Assembly: GCA_020831805.1 (NCBI GenBank)
Contig: JAFIFX010000014.1
Span: forward strand, 1 to 64,000
From: Planctomycetota bacterium
GTDB lineage: Bacteria; Planctomycetota; Phycisphaerae; Phycisphaerales; UBA1924
DNA: 64,000 nucleotides
Reading direction: 5' to 3'
Part shown: positions 53,365 through 62,651 of the stretch, one piece after another
Position numbering within the stretch: the stretch's first letter is position 1
How the letters are laid out: each line of letters begins with the position of its first letter
The notes under the pieces: generated by a model
Database searches by the model: none
The model's input: only the letters and a program-made list of their open reading frames with translations
What the model was told of the DNA's origin: nothing
Made by a program: the position numbers and the translations under genes

Positions 53365-54060
53365 CTAAGTCGATTTGAGTTCTGCGGTGAGAATCTGGAG
53401 GATGTTGGCGAACACCTCGTCGGGGGCACCTCGGGCATCGACGGGTTGGTACGCCCCGCCGCGGGCGATGAGGGTTTTGTAGCCGGCGCGGACCTTGGCG
53501 TGGAAGTCTTCGCCCTTGGATTCCATGCGGTCGAGCAGGGGGTTGAGGCGGCTGGCGGCGGTCTGCTGGTCGATGTCGAAGATCAGGGTGGCGTCGGGGG
53601 TGACGCCCTGGGTGGCGATGCGGCCGGCGGCCTCGATCTCGGCGGCGGGGATGCCGCCCGCGTGGCCCTGGTAGACGAGCGTGGAACTGATGAAGCGGTC
53701 GGCGACGACGAGCTTGTTCTGTTTGAGCGCGGGGCCGATGACGCGCTCGCAGAGCTGGGCGCGGCTGGCCATGTAGAGGAGCATCTCGCAGCGGAGGGAC
53801 ATCTCGTCGCGTTCGAGGTGGTCGAGCAGGGCGCGGCGGATGCGTTCGCCGACCTCGGTGCCGCCGGGCTCGCGGACCTCGATGGTCTCGATGCCGGCGG
53901 CGCGGGCGGCGGCGACGAAGCGTTTGTGCTGGGTGGATTTGCCGGAGCCGTCGGGGCCGTCGAAGACGAGAAACTTGCCGCGCAGGGCCTTGGCGAGGGC
54001 GGGGGGGATGGTGTCGGCTTGGCGCGGGGTGGTGGTCACGGCGGTGGTTTGGGCGGGCAC
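53365..54060 (-). CDS. tmk: thymidylate kinase
   Basis: This 231-aa enzyme phosphorylates dTMP to dTDP. The P-loop is FDGPDGSGKST (residues 33-43), the DRX motif lies in VVADRFISSTLVYQG, and the substrate region in REPGGTEVGERIR. The C-terminal lid segment is short (LDRMESKGEDFHAKVRAGY). The start is GTG 54060, placed by TACACT six bases upstream; another in-frame GTG follows 21 bases downstream. It is convergent with the EVE-nuclease gene and follows the VWA-like gene on its strand. Confidence 0.93.
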   Translation of the reverse strand: MPAQTTAVTTTPRQADTIPPALAKALRGKFLVFDGPDGSGKSTQHKRFVAAARAAGIETIEVREPGGTEVGERIRRALLDHLERDEMSLRCEMLLYMASRAQLCERVIGPALKQNKLVVADRFISSTLVYQGHAGGIPAAEIEAAGRIATQGVTPDATLIFDIDQQTAASRLNPLLDRMESKGEDFHAKVRAGYKTLIARGGAYQPVDARGAPDEVFANILQILTAELKST

Positions 54061-54066
54061 GAAGCG

Positions 54067-54072
54067 AGTGTA
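54067..54072 (-). promoter_or_regulatory. -10 hexamer deciding the tmk start
   Basis: TACACT on the minus strand, six bases (CGCTTC), then GTG 54060. Confidence 0.5.
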
Positions 54073-54089
54073 GCGGATGGGGAGAGAAG

Positions 54090-54135
54090 AGGTACGCAGA
54101 GGTGCGGAGGTCACGCAGAGGGCGCAGAGGGTGGC
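54090..54135. repeat. ACGCAGAGG repeat island
   Basis: ACGCAGAGGTGCGGAGG and ACGCAGAGGGCGCAGAGGG: the clearest copy of the CGCAGAGG template, between tmk and the VWA-like gene. Confidence 0.65.
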
Positions 54136-54168
54136 ATGGGTTTGAAACAGAGAGCCGATGCGAAGGCT

Positions 54169-56865
54169 TTATGGCGTGGAGAGTTGCGTGCGGAGGGTTC
54201 GGAGGCGGTCGGACCAGGGGTGGCCGCCGAGGTTGGGGTCGAGCAGTTCGAGGCGGGCGAGGTGGGCGCGGGCGGCGGGGGGGTCCTGGGGGCCGGCGGT
54301 TTCGAGCAGGAGGGTCCAGGCTTCCCAGAAGTGGGCGGCGTCGGACTGTTCGTCGGCCTGGACCTCGGTCTGCACATCCGTCTGCACCACAAGGCGGGCG
54401 GCCAGGGGGGTGAGGGTGCGCAGGGCGTTGTCGGTGCGTCGGGCGCGGAGCTGGGCGCGGGCCAGGGCGAGTTCGGCGCGGGCGGTGGGCTGCGCGAGCG
54501 CGCGGGCGCGGGCGATGGACTGCTCGGCGAGTTCGATGGCGCGGACGGGCTCGGCGTCGGTCAGTGCTTCGGCGGCGCGGGTCAGCCAGCGCGGGGCGTC
54601 GGGGCTGTCGTGGCGCGCGAGGTAGGCGGCGGTGCGCACGGCGAGGGCGCGCTGCGCGTCGGGCTCGACGGATGCGTGCAGCGGCTCGGCGGTCTCGGCG
54701 TAGAGCGCGCGGGCGAGGGTGGACTCGCGGGTGCCGGGGGCGATGGGCTCGAGCGCATCGAGGCGGGCGGGGCCTGCGAGCAGCTCGGCCAGGCGCAGGC
54801 GCCAGAGGTCGATCTCGGGCCGGTCTGGGAGCGACTGGGTGGCGCGATGGAGGAGGGCGAGCAGGGCGTTCTCGTCGGTGGTCAGGGCGATCGCGCCGGC
54901 GAGGGCATCGGGGGCGTTGGGGTCGTCCGGGTGGTCGGCGGCGAGGGTGGCGAAGAGGTCGGCGGCGCGGGCGCGGGAGGCGGGGGTGTCTTCGGATCGT
55001 TCGAGCAGGGCGAGGCGCCAGAGGGCCTCGGGGCGGTGGGGGGTGTGGGGGTGTGGGGGGGCGGACTCGGTGAGGGTTTCCAGCAGGCGGCGTGCGTCGG
55101 CGCGGGTGGCGGGGCTGCGGGACCAGTGGGTCGCGATGATCAGGCGGGCGCGGGCCGGGGCGTGGTCGGCGGAGGGCGGGCGGAGGTCGGCGGCGCGGGC
55201 GATGCGGTCGGTGAGGATGGGGGGCCAGGCGTCGGCGCGTTCGCGTTCGGCGCGGTCGAGCAGGCGGAGGAGGGGTGCGTAGGGGTCGGAGGCGTGGTGG
55301 CGCAGGCGGCCGCGGGCGAGGGCCTCGGTCAGGGCGAGGGTCCAGTAGGGGTCGGTGGTGCCGGTGTCGTCGGTGAAGGGGGACCGCTGGAGGGTGTCGT
55401 CGGGGTCGGTCGGTTCGCGGCCGAGGGCGGCGGCGGTGGTGGCGATGCGGGCGCGGGTGGGGCGTGAGACGGGCAGCTCGAGGGCGTCGGCCTGGAGGGC
55501 GGCCAGTTCGTCGCGGGCGTCGTCGAAGCGTTCGATGAGGGTGAGGGCGTCGACCAGGGCGAGGCGGCGCCAGGCGTCGGCGTCGGCGTCGTGGAGGAGT
55601 TCCTCGGTGAGGGTGTGGATGGCGGCGTCGAGCGCGGCGCGGTCGGCGGTGAGGGTCTGGGCGCGGGCGAGCAGGACGCGGGCGCGGGCGTCGTCGGGGG
55701 TGCGTGCGGCGAGGTTGGCGGCGCGGGCGGCCTGCTCGTCGGCGCGGGCGCGGTCGGCCGCGTCGGGCAGGCCGTGGAAGAGACGGAGGGTCACGCCGGT
55801 GTCGTCGAGTTCGGCGAGGATGGCGGCGGCGGCGTCGATGGTGTGGGTGCGGGCGGCGCCGGCGGCGCGGGGCAGGCGCGGCTGGATGGAGGCGAGGTTG
55901 TCGGCGGTGACGACGCGGTAGTCCGAGACGCCCTGGCCGTGGCGGGCGGCGATGGCGGGCATGATGCCGGTGGGGTCCTCGTCGAGGAGCTGGACGGCGG
56001 CGATGGCGCTGCGGCGGCGGCCGGTGCGGTCTGTCGGGTTGAGGGCGTCGAGTTCGGCGAGGGTCTCGTGCAGGCCGTCGCCCCAGGCGGCGTCGGGGCC
56101 GGTGCGCTCGATCGAGCGGGTGATGAGCATGACGATGTCGGGCTGGAGCGCGAGGGCGTCCTTGAGGCCGGCGAGGGGCTTGGACTGGCCGCGGGGGCGG
56201 AAGGTGGCCATCCACTCGGCGACGGCGCGTTTGGCGGCGGGGGTGGCCAGGGCGAGGCGGCCCCGGTTGATGGGGGCGGTGACGGGGGGCGAGTTCTCGG
56301 GGCCGGGGAAGACGATGACCTGGAAGCGCTGGGTGGGGCTGAGCTGGTCGATGGCGCGGAGCAGTTCCTCGCGGACGAAGGTGAACGCGCTGGCGACGGC
56401 GCCGGAGGCGTCGACGACGAAGACGACGGTGCGGGCGGGGGCGGCATCGATCTCGGCGAAGCGGACGGAGGGGGAGGCGGCGTTGGCGGGGGCGAGGATG
56501 GCGTCGGTGACAGGGGCGGGGGCGAGCTGGGTGGGCGCGGCGGCGCGGGCGGCGCCGCGGCCGGTGGTGGCGTGGCCGGCGAGGGCTTCGGTGATGGCGG
56601 CCGGCTCGGTGATGGCCAGCGGGGCGGGTTCGCCCTGGCCGGGCCCGGGTGCGGGCTGGGCCTGGGCGCTCTGGCCGGCGGGGCCCGGCGTGGCGGGGGC
56701 GGCGAGGGTGACACGCTGGGGGCGCGGCTCGGGCCGGTCGCGGGCGACCTCGATGGTCACGGCGGTCAGGGCGATGAGCAGGCCAGCGTGGACGGCGATC
56801 GAGGCGGCGGGGGGGAGGATCCAGCGTGCCCTGGAGCGTCTGGGTGTGGCGTCGGGCTCGGCCAT
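54169..56865 (-). CDS. VWA-like domain protein with TPR-like repeats
   Basis: This 898-aa protein has a membrane helix near the start (AASIAVHAGLLIALTAVTIEV), a Pro/Ala-rich linker, a von Willebrand A-like domain (about residues 145-270) and a long helical region of repeat units (ADADAWRRLALVDALTLIER and similar) to the end. The metal-site motif of VWA domains (DxSxS) reads VVDASGAVA, with the second Ser missing, and the later Asp is replaced in VMLITRSIERTG, so metal binding may be lost. It probably faces the periplasm. TAGCGT six bases before the ATG is a possible leaderless signal. Confidence 0.7.
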   Translation of the reverse strand: MAEPDATPRRSRARWILPPAASIAVHAGLLIALTAVTIEVARDRPEPRPQRVTLAAPATPGPAGQSAQAQPAPGPGQGEPAPLAITEPAAITEALAGHATTGRGAARAAAPTQLAPAPVTDAILAPANAASPSVRFAEIDAAPARTVVFVVDASGAVASAFTFVREELLRAIDQLSPTQRFQVIVFPGPENSPPVTAPINRGRLALATPAAKRAVAEWMATFRPRGQSKPLAGLKDALALQPDIVMLITRSIERTGPDAAWGDGLHETLAELDALNPTDRTGRRRSAIAAVQLLDEDPTGIMPAIAARHGQGVSDYRVVTADNLASIQPRLPRAAGAARTHTIDAAAAILAELDDTGVTLRLFHGLPDAADRARADEQAARAANLAARTPDDARARVLLARAQTLTADRAALDAAIHTLTEELLHDADADAWRRLALVDALTLIERFDDARDELAALQADALELPVSRPTRARIATTAAALGREPTDPDDTLQRSPFTDDTGTTDPYWTLALTEALARGRLRHHASDPYAPLLRLLDRAERERADAWPPILTDRIARAADLRPPSADHAPARARLIIATHWSRSPATRADARRLLETLTESAPPHPHTPHRPEALWRLALLERSEDTPASRARAADLFATLAADHPDDPNAPDALAGAIALTTDENALLALLHRATQSLPDRPEIDLWRLRLAELLAGPARLDALEPIAPGTRESTLARALYAETAEPLHASVEPDAQRALAVRTAAYLARHDSPDAPRWLTRAAEALTDAEPVRAIELAEQSIARARALAQPTARAELALARAQLRARRTDNALRTLTPLAARLVVQTDVQTEVQADEQSDAAHFWEAWTLLLETAGPQDPPAARAHLARLELLDPNLGGHPWSDRLRTLRTQLSTP

Positions 56866-56882
56866 GTCATGACGCTAGCCGG

Positions 56883-57794
56883 TCACGGGGTGTCGGTGGG
56901 CTGGCGGTCGAAAGTACTGCGCTGCTTGGGCGGCGGGGCGGTGCGTTCGAGGCGTTCCGGCGGGCGGAAGAGGGCCCGGTCGAAGCCGATGGGCCCGGAT
57001 CCGAGCAGGGCGACGGCGGTGGCCATGGTCAGGCAGGCGAGCTGGAAGAAGAGGGTCTGGAAGGTGGGCGGGGCCCAGGGATCCCCTGTGGCGGGGATGA
57101 AGCCGAGGTAGCTGTCGACGCGGCCGACCATGGCGGGGCCGATCTGGGTCAGCCACATGGCCTGGAGCATGATGCCGATGATGATCATCGCGCCGAAGCG
57201 GGTGAGTACGCCGAAGAAGAGCATGGCGGCGGCGAGCAGTTCGGCGCCGGCGGCGGTCCAGGCGAAGTACACGGGCCAGCGGTCGGCGCTGACCCACGCG
57301 GGCATGGTGGGGGGGACGGGCTCGGAGTTGTTGGTCAGGCCGGGGTTGCCGGCGTAGGAGAGCAGCAGGGCGATGCCGTAGACGCGCTGGACGCGGTGCT
57401 CATCCGGGAAATCGGCGGCGGTGGGGGGCGTGACGACGGTCTGGGCCAGACGCCAGTGGACGGCGTGGGCGCCTTGCGCGGCGGTGCGATTCTCATCGGC
57501 CTGCGGGTCGTCGGCGTCGCCGTTGTCCGGAATGATCAGCTCGGTGGGCGGGTCGAGGGGGGGCAGATCCTCGTTGGGGTCGGGGAGGGCGCGGGGCGGG
57601 GCGGCGGGGGTTTCGGCCGGTGGCGTGTGCGGGGTCAGCCGGAGGCCCATGGCGTGGAGGCGTGCGGCGTCCTCGCCGGTGACGGTCGTCTCGCCGAGGA
57701 TTTTGCCCAGACCGGCCCAGAGGAAGATCAGGCAGAGGGCCAGGCGGAGGAGCAGGGCGGGCAGCGTGAGCGCCACTTGGTCGCGGAATCGCAC
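56883..57794 (-). CDS. DoxX-like membrane protein
   Basis: This 303-aa protein has an N-terminal helix containing LCLIFLWAGLGKILG, the typical DoxX start, then a long Pro/Asp-rich extracytoplasmic insert (about residues 55-150), then three helices (VYFAWTAAGAELLAAAMLFF, AMIIIGIMLQAMW, FFQLACLTMATAVALLGS). DoxX-type proteins are small redox-associated membrane proteins; the large insert is unusual. The start is GTG 57794 with GGGAGA eight bases upstream. The VWA-like gene follows 17 bases downstream on the same strand, so the two are probably one operon. Confidence 0.72.
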   Translation of the reverse strand: MRFRDQVALTLPALLLRLALCLIFLWAGLGKILGETTVTGEDAARLHAMGLRLTPHTPPAETPAAPPRALPDPNEDLPPLDPPTELIIPDNGDADDPQADENRTAAQGAHAVHWRLAQTVVTPPTAADFPDEHRVQRVYGIALLLSYAGNPGLTNNSEPVPPTMPAWVSADRWPVYFAWTAAGAELLAAAMLFFGVLTRFGAMIIIGIMLQAMWLTQIGPAMVGRVDSYLGFIPATGDPWAPPTFQTLFFQLACLTMATAVALLGSGPIGFDRALFRPPERLERTAPPPKQRSTFDRQPTDTP

Positions 57795-57965
57795 GGTGGA
57801 TCTCCCGGTTGGGCCCGGAGGGCGTGTGGAGGCTGAAAAGATGATATCGGATGGTTCGGGGTCTCCGGGCCGAAGAATCGGGCCCGCGGGGGGCCTGAAT
57901 GGGCAACAATGGTGCGGTCTGGTGCGGATGTCCGGTGTGGGGCCGGGTGTTCGGGCCGGGCGGCC

Positions 57966-58047
57966 ACGGGCGTGGCGGAACTGGTAGACGCGCGGGATTT
58001 AGGTTCCCGTGGGGCAACCCGTGCAGGTTCGAGTCCTGTCGCCCGTA
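57966..58047 (+). tRNA. tRNA-Leu (anticodon UAG)
   Basis: A class II tRNA with acceptor arms ACGGGCG and CGCCCGT, D-arm GGCGGAACTGGTAGAC, anticodon loop TTTAGGT on a CGGGA/TCCCG stem (anticodon at 58000-58002), long variable arm and T-arm GGTTCGAGTCC. The anticodon UAG reads CUN leucine codons. CCA is not encoded. The first pair is A-U rather than the usual G-C. Confidence 0.93.
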
Positions 58048-58080
58048 TTGAGATCTGGTAGGGTTGAGGGGGTCAGCGGC

Positions 58081-58117
58081 TCGCCCCTTCGGGGCGACGG
58101 GGGGCTGGAAGCCCCCC
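58081..58117. terminator. two tandem hairpins after tRNA-Leu
   Basis: TCGCCCC/GGGGCGA and GGGGGGC/GCCCCCC are two perfect 7-bp stems in a row between the tRNA and the beta-helix gene. They may terminate or process the tRNA transcript; no T-tract follows. Confidence 0.5.
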
Positions 58118-58127
58118 ACTCCGGAGG

Positions 58128-60243
58128 ATGTCCATGCTGCACCTGATCGTGATGCTCGCGGGGATCGCGGCGGATCTGCCGGTGGTGGTGGTCGACCGCG
58201 ACGATGTGGTGATCACCGAGTCGAGCCTGGTGGTGATCCCGGAGGGGACGGTCATCCACGACGCGAACGGGGACGGGGATCGTGGTGCGTGGGCACACGG
58301 GCGTGGAGATCGTGGGCGCGCGGGTGCGCGGCTACCGGGTGGGGCTGCACGCGGAGGACGCGGGCGGGCTGGTGGTCGAGCGGGCGTCGTTCCGGGACCT
58401 GTGGCGTCAGCGGCTGGGCTCGACGGCGACGCGGGAGGACCCGGGGGATTGGCTGTGGCCGCACCGCAACGACAACGACGAGTGGCTGGAGCGGTACGCG
58501 GCGGCGGTGTGGATCAAGAACAGCGACGGCGTGCGGGTGACGGGAACGGAGGTCCGGCGCGGGCAGAACGGGATCGTGCTGAGCGGGTCCGACGACGGGG
58601 TGGTGCGTGGGAACGATTGCTCGTTCCTGTCGGGCTGGGGGTTGGCGATGTGGCGGGCGTCGGGGCATGAGATCACCGAGAACCGCTTTGATTTCTGCGT
58701 GCGCGGGCATGTGGAGGGTGTGTACAACCGCGGGCAGGACTCGGCGGGGATCCTGATGTTCGAGGCGTGTCGGGACAACCGCGTGGTCAGCAACTCGGCG
58801 ACGCACAGCGGGGACGGGGTGTTCGGGTTCGGGGGGAATGACGCGATCGAAACCGTGCAGGAGGGGCCGTGGGGGAACGCAAACAACCGGTTCATCGCGA
58901 ACGATCTGTCGTTCGCGCCGGCGCACGGGCTGGAGATGACTTTCAGCGAAGGAAACCTGATCGATTTCAATCTCTTCGAGGGCAACGCGATCTGTGGGAT
59001 CTGGGCGGGATACTCCCAGGACACGCGCATCCTCGACAACCTCTTCATCGCCAACGGCGGGATGGCCTACGGGCGGGAACGAGGGGGGATCAACATCGAA
59101 CATGGGGCCGGGAACACGATCTCGCGGAACAGGTTCATCAACAACAAGGTCGGTGTGCGCCTCTGGTGGGATCACGATGTTGGGCTGCTCGCTAAGCCGG
59201 GTGTGGTGGCGCGGTACCGGGGTGTGCGTGATAATGAGGTCTGGTGGAACCACTTTGTCATGCAGGCGGGTCATCCCTTCGCTCATGGCGGCATGGCCGG
59301 TGTCGAAATCGAGGATATTGGTGACGCCCCGGGCTATGACGGTCCGCGCGTGGGGTCCAACCTCTTCGAGCGGTCGCAGAATTTTTGGGAGATTGAAGAG
59401 GGCGCGGGGATTGATGTGGCAGCCGCGAGCGGGGAACTCCGGCCGAAGGAACTCCCCGAGGTCATGTTCGGCAGAGGTTTCACACCTGCGCGGCCAGAAC
59501 GTATCCACCCATCCGGGCGCGAGTGGATCGTGGTGGACGCGTGGGGGCCGTGGGATTTTCAGACGCCGCTGCTGCGCGAGCATGCGCGTTCGGGCGGGGC
59601 GGACCGGTTCGAGGTGTATGTGCCGGTCGGTTCGGATGTGGTTCCCGAGGTCGAGATCGAGGGGGCGGCGGTCGTGGTCGAGGCGCCGTCGGGCGACGAG
59701 GGCTGGCGGCCGTGGGTGGTGACGGTGACGCCCGAGCCGGGATCGGTGGTGTCGGCGTACCAGGGCGTGGTGCGTGTGGGGGACTGGTCGCGCCGGATCG
59801 ACGGGCGGCTGGTGGACGCGTCGTGGTCGGTGCGGGCGTGGGCGTGGGAGACGGACCCGCTGGCGGATGTCGACGCGTGGCGGGCGGAGGCGGCGGGGGT
59901 GGAGGCGGTGGAGCTGGGCCACCTTGATCTGCCGTTCGGGCACGGCGGGCCGGCGGGCGTGGAGCCGTTGCTGGGCGTGCGGGCGCGGGACCGGTTCGGG
60001 CTGCTGGCCGAGGCGCAGATCGCGCTGCCGGCGGGCAGGTGGCGGGTGCGGACGCTCAGCGACGACGGCGTGCGGGTGTTCGTCGACGGCGTGATGGTCA
60101 TCGAGCGGTGGGACATCCACGGGCCGACGGAGGACGCGGCCGAGTTCGAGGTGACGGGCGACGGGCCGACGCGGATCGGCGTCGAGTACTTCGAGAACGC
60201 GGGGTACGCGGTGCTGCGGGTGGGGATCGAAGCGGCGGAGTGA
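58128..60243 (+). CDS. secreted right-handed beta-helix protein, apparent frameshift near its start
   Basis: The protein starts at ATG 58128 (MSMLHLIVMLAGIAADLP), a signal peptide preceded by GGAGG. The first rungs read VVVVDRDDVVITESSLVVIP. In the run of four G at 58275-58278 the frame breaks: with three G the reading would pass straight into IVVRGHTGVEIVGARVRGYR and on to the stop at 60243. The main part (about 650 aa) has NosD/parallel-beta-helix repeats (NRFIANDLSFAPAHGLEMTF, GNTISRNRFINNKVGVRLW) and a C-terminal PA14-like end (RVFVDGVMVIERWD). It is either a broken gene or a sequencing error in a homopolymer. Confidence 0.7.
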
Positions 60244-60326
60244 CGCCGACGCAGCCCCGGCCCGTCGGGTGGTACCGTGGTGTGGGTCTGGTCCCCTGGG
60301 CCGGCGGCGCCGGCGGGAGGTGACGC

Positions 60327-62615
60327 GTGCGCACGGGATGGATGGCGGTGCTGCTGGCGGTTTTCACTGTGTGCGGGCTGGTCCGCGGTGCGGACGGGCC
60401 CGGGACGGCGTACCCGTTCGGCGTCGGCGGCGGCTCCCCCGGGACGGGGTGGTTCGTGCCCACGCCGGGGTTCCGGACGGCGGTGGAGGACGGGGTGCTG
60501 CGACTGGAGCCGGACCCGGACGCGGGCGAGGCGCGGGCGGGGTTCGGGAATGTCATGCGCCAGATCGCGGAGATGGATGGGCTGCGCGGGGTGCGGGTGG
60601 CGTTGACAGCGCGGGTGCGCGTCGTGGGTGGCGTGGGGCGGGCGCAGATGTGGCTGCGGGTGGACCGGCCGGACGGGCGCCGGGGCGCGTTCGACAACAT
60701 GGGCCACGACCCGGTGCTGCCCGGCGATTGGCGGGCCGTGCGGATCGAGGCGGACATCCACGCGGACGCCGAGTCGCTGAACATCGGGTTCATGTCGGTC
60801 GGCGGCGCGTCGGTCCTGGTTGATTCCGTGCGGGTGGAGGTGATCGGGGACGGGCGGCCGCTGCAGGAGGCGAGCAGGCCGGTGGTGCTGGATGAGCGGG
60901 CGCTCGCGCACGCCGAGGCGGCGGCGCGGCTGTTCGCGGTGGTTTGGTTGTTCGAGCCGTCGGACGCGGCGCGGGACACGAAGGCGTGGGCGCACCTGGC
61001 GGTAGACGCGATGGGGGCGGCGTTGGACGCGGGGGATGCGGCGTCGCTGGCGGGGGCGTTGGGCGATGTGTTCGCGCCGGTGTCGCCCGGCTTGCGGGTG
61101 TGGGCGGGCGCTCAGGACGACGCCGGGCCCGTGCCGGCGGTGGCGGAGGGCGCGACGCTGGGCCGGTTCTGGAAGCACCGCGGGGCGGGGCGGGCGCTCA
61201 CGCCGGGAACGCCGAATGTGTACAGCAGCTACCTCGACGCGGTGGTGCTGGACGCGGAAGAGGTGGGGCGGCAGCGGTCGGAGGCGTTCTGGGTTGGGGA
61301 GCTGGCGGAGGGCGTGTGGTGCCGCGTGCCGCTGTGGGCGGATCTGGCGCGGGGGCGGTCGGTCCCGGCGTCGGCGGATGCGGGCCGGTATGCGGATCCG
61401 GGCGTGCTGCCGGAGCTGACGGCGACGAATCACCTGACGAGGCTGGCGGGGGTGGCGATGGCGTGGGGGGTGCCGGAGCACTTCTACCCGTACTTCGATG
61501 TGGTGGACGCGGACTGGGACGCGGCGCTGCGGGACGCGCTGGCGGACGCGGCGGGCGCGGACGGCCCGGCGGCGTACGCCCGGGCGCTCCGCCGCATGAT
61601 CGCGCGGCTGGAGGATGGGCACGGCAGGGTGGAGTGGCAGGGGGGCAGCGCGGGGACCTACCTGCCGGTGCGTCCCGCGTGGGCGGGGGACGAGCTGGTC
61701 GTGGTGGGGGTGGCTGAGGCGGCGCGGGGCGAGATCGCGGTCGGCGATGCGATCGTCTCGATCGACGGACGCACCGCCGACGAGCTGCTGGATCGGGCGC
61801 GGGAGGAGATCTCGGGCGCGACGGACGGCTGGGTGCGGCACCAGTCGGGGGCGTGGCTGGTGTTCGACCTGGAGACCGCGGATCAGTTCACGATGGTGGT
61901 GCGGGGCGCGGACGGCGAAGAACGCGCGGTGTTGGTTTCACGATCATCGTCCTTCGCGCCGGACGAGCGGGGCGCGCCGCCGGAGAACGGTGTGGAGCTG
62001 GCACCGGGGATCGTCTACTTCAATCTCAACGGGACCGAGGAGGCGGAACTGGCGGCGCACCTGGACATGCTGGCTGCGGCGGAGGGGATCGTGTTCGACC
62101 TGCGCGGCTACCCGGACTCGGCGGCGTACGCGCTGATGGCCCACCTGACCGACGAGCCGGTCCGCAGCGCGCACTGGATGATCCCCGAGGTCACGCGCCC
62201 GGGTCGCGAGGGATGGTCGTGGGCGGAGCCCGGCCGGTGGCTGATCCAGCCGCGGGCGCCGCGGATCGGGGCGGAGACGGTGTTCCTGATCTCCGAGGGG
62301 GCGATCTCGTACGCCGAGTCGATCCTGGGCATCGTCGAGCACGAGGGCATGGGCACGCTGGTGGGCACGCGGACCGCGGGGACCAACGGCAACGTGCACC
62401 AGATCGATCTGCCCGACGGGTTCTGGGTGGCTTGGACCGGGATGAAGGTGCTCAAGCACGACGGCTCCCGGCACCACGGCGTCGGCATCGCGCCGCATGT
62501 GGAGGTCCACCCGACGGCGGCGGGGATCGCGGCGGGGCGGGACGAGGTGCTCGAGGCGGGCGTGCGGGTGCTGGTCCAGCGGTTGGCGGGGGTGGGTGGC
62601 GGCATCATGCCATGA
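60327..62615 (+). CDS. S41 family peptidase-like secreted protein
   Basis: This 762-aa protein starts at GTG 60327 with GGGAGGTGA six bases upstream. It has a signal peptide (WMAVLLAVFTVCGLVRG), a beta-sandwich-like N-terminal region (about residues 25-170, carbohydrate-binding-like), a helical region, a PDZ-like part (EIAVGDAIVSIDGRTADELL) and a C-terminal S41 domain (IVYFNLNGT, FDLRGYPDS, FLISEGAISYAESILGIVEH). Ser of ISYAES is in the place of the S41 nucleophile; the Lys partner is not certain. It probably acts outside the cytoplasm; substrates are unknown. Confidence 0.78.
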   Translation: MRTGWMAVLLAVFTVCGLVRGADGPGTAYPFGVGGGSPGTGWFVPTPGFRTAVEDGVLRLEPDPDAGEARAGFGNVMRQIAEMDGLRGVRVALTARVRVVGGVGRAQMWLRVDRPDGRRGAFDNMGHDPVLPGDWRAVRIEADIHADAESLNIGFMSVGGASVLVDSVRVEVIGDGRPLQEASRPVVLDERALAHAEAAARLFAVVWLFEPSDAARDTKAWAHLAVDAMGAALDAGDAASLAGALGDVFAPVSPGLRVWAGAQDDAGPVPAVAEGATLGRFWKHRGAGRALTPGTPNVYSSYLDAVVLDAEEVGRQRSEAFWVGELAEGVWCRVPLWADLARGRSVPASADAGRYADPGVLPELTATNHLTRLAGVAMAWGVPEHFYPYFDVVDADWDAALRDALADAAGADGPAAYARALRRMIARLEDGHGRVEWQGGSAGTYLPVRPAWAGDELVVVGVAEAARGEIAVGDAIVSIDGRTADELLDRAREEISGATDGWVRHQSGAWLVFDLETADQFTMVVRGADGEERAVLVSRSSSFAPDERGAPPENGVELAPGIVYFNLNGTEEAELAAHLDMLAAAEGIVFDLRGYPDSAAYALMAHLTDEPVRSAHWMIPEVTRPGREGWSWAEPGRWLIQPRAPRIGAETVFLISEGAISYAESILGIVEHEGMGTLVGTRTAGTNGNVHQIDLPDGFWVAWTGMKVLKHDGSRHHGVGIAPHVEVHPTAAGIAAGRDEVLEAGVRVLVQRLAGVGGGIMP

Positions 62616-62651
62616 GCGACCGGCCGCGCGAGTTCCCCGCCTGCGACCGGA

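Noticed and set aside
53279-56215. 978-codon minus strand frame in the tmk/VWA region
   Set aside because: Arg/Pro repeats only; the other frames give thymidylate kinase and a VWA-like protein.
54102-57111. Glycine-rich + strand frames opposite the VWA-like gene
   Set aside because: Gly/Ala/Val strings are the complement of the Ala/Asp/Arg codons of the real gene.
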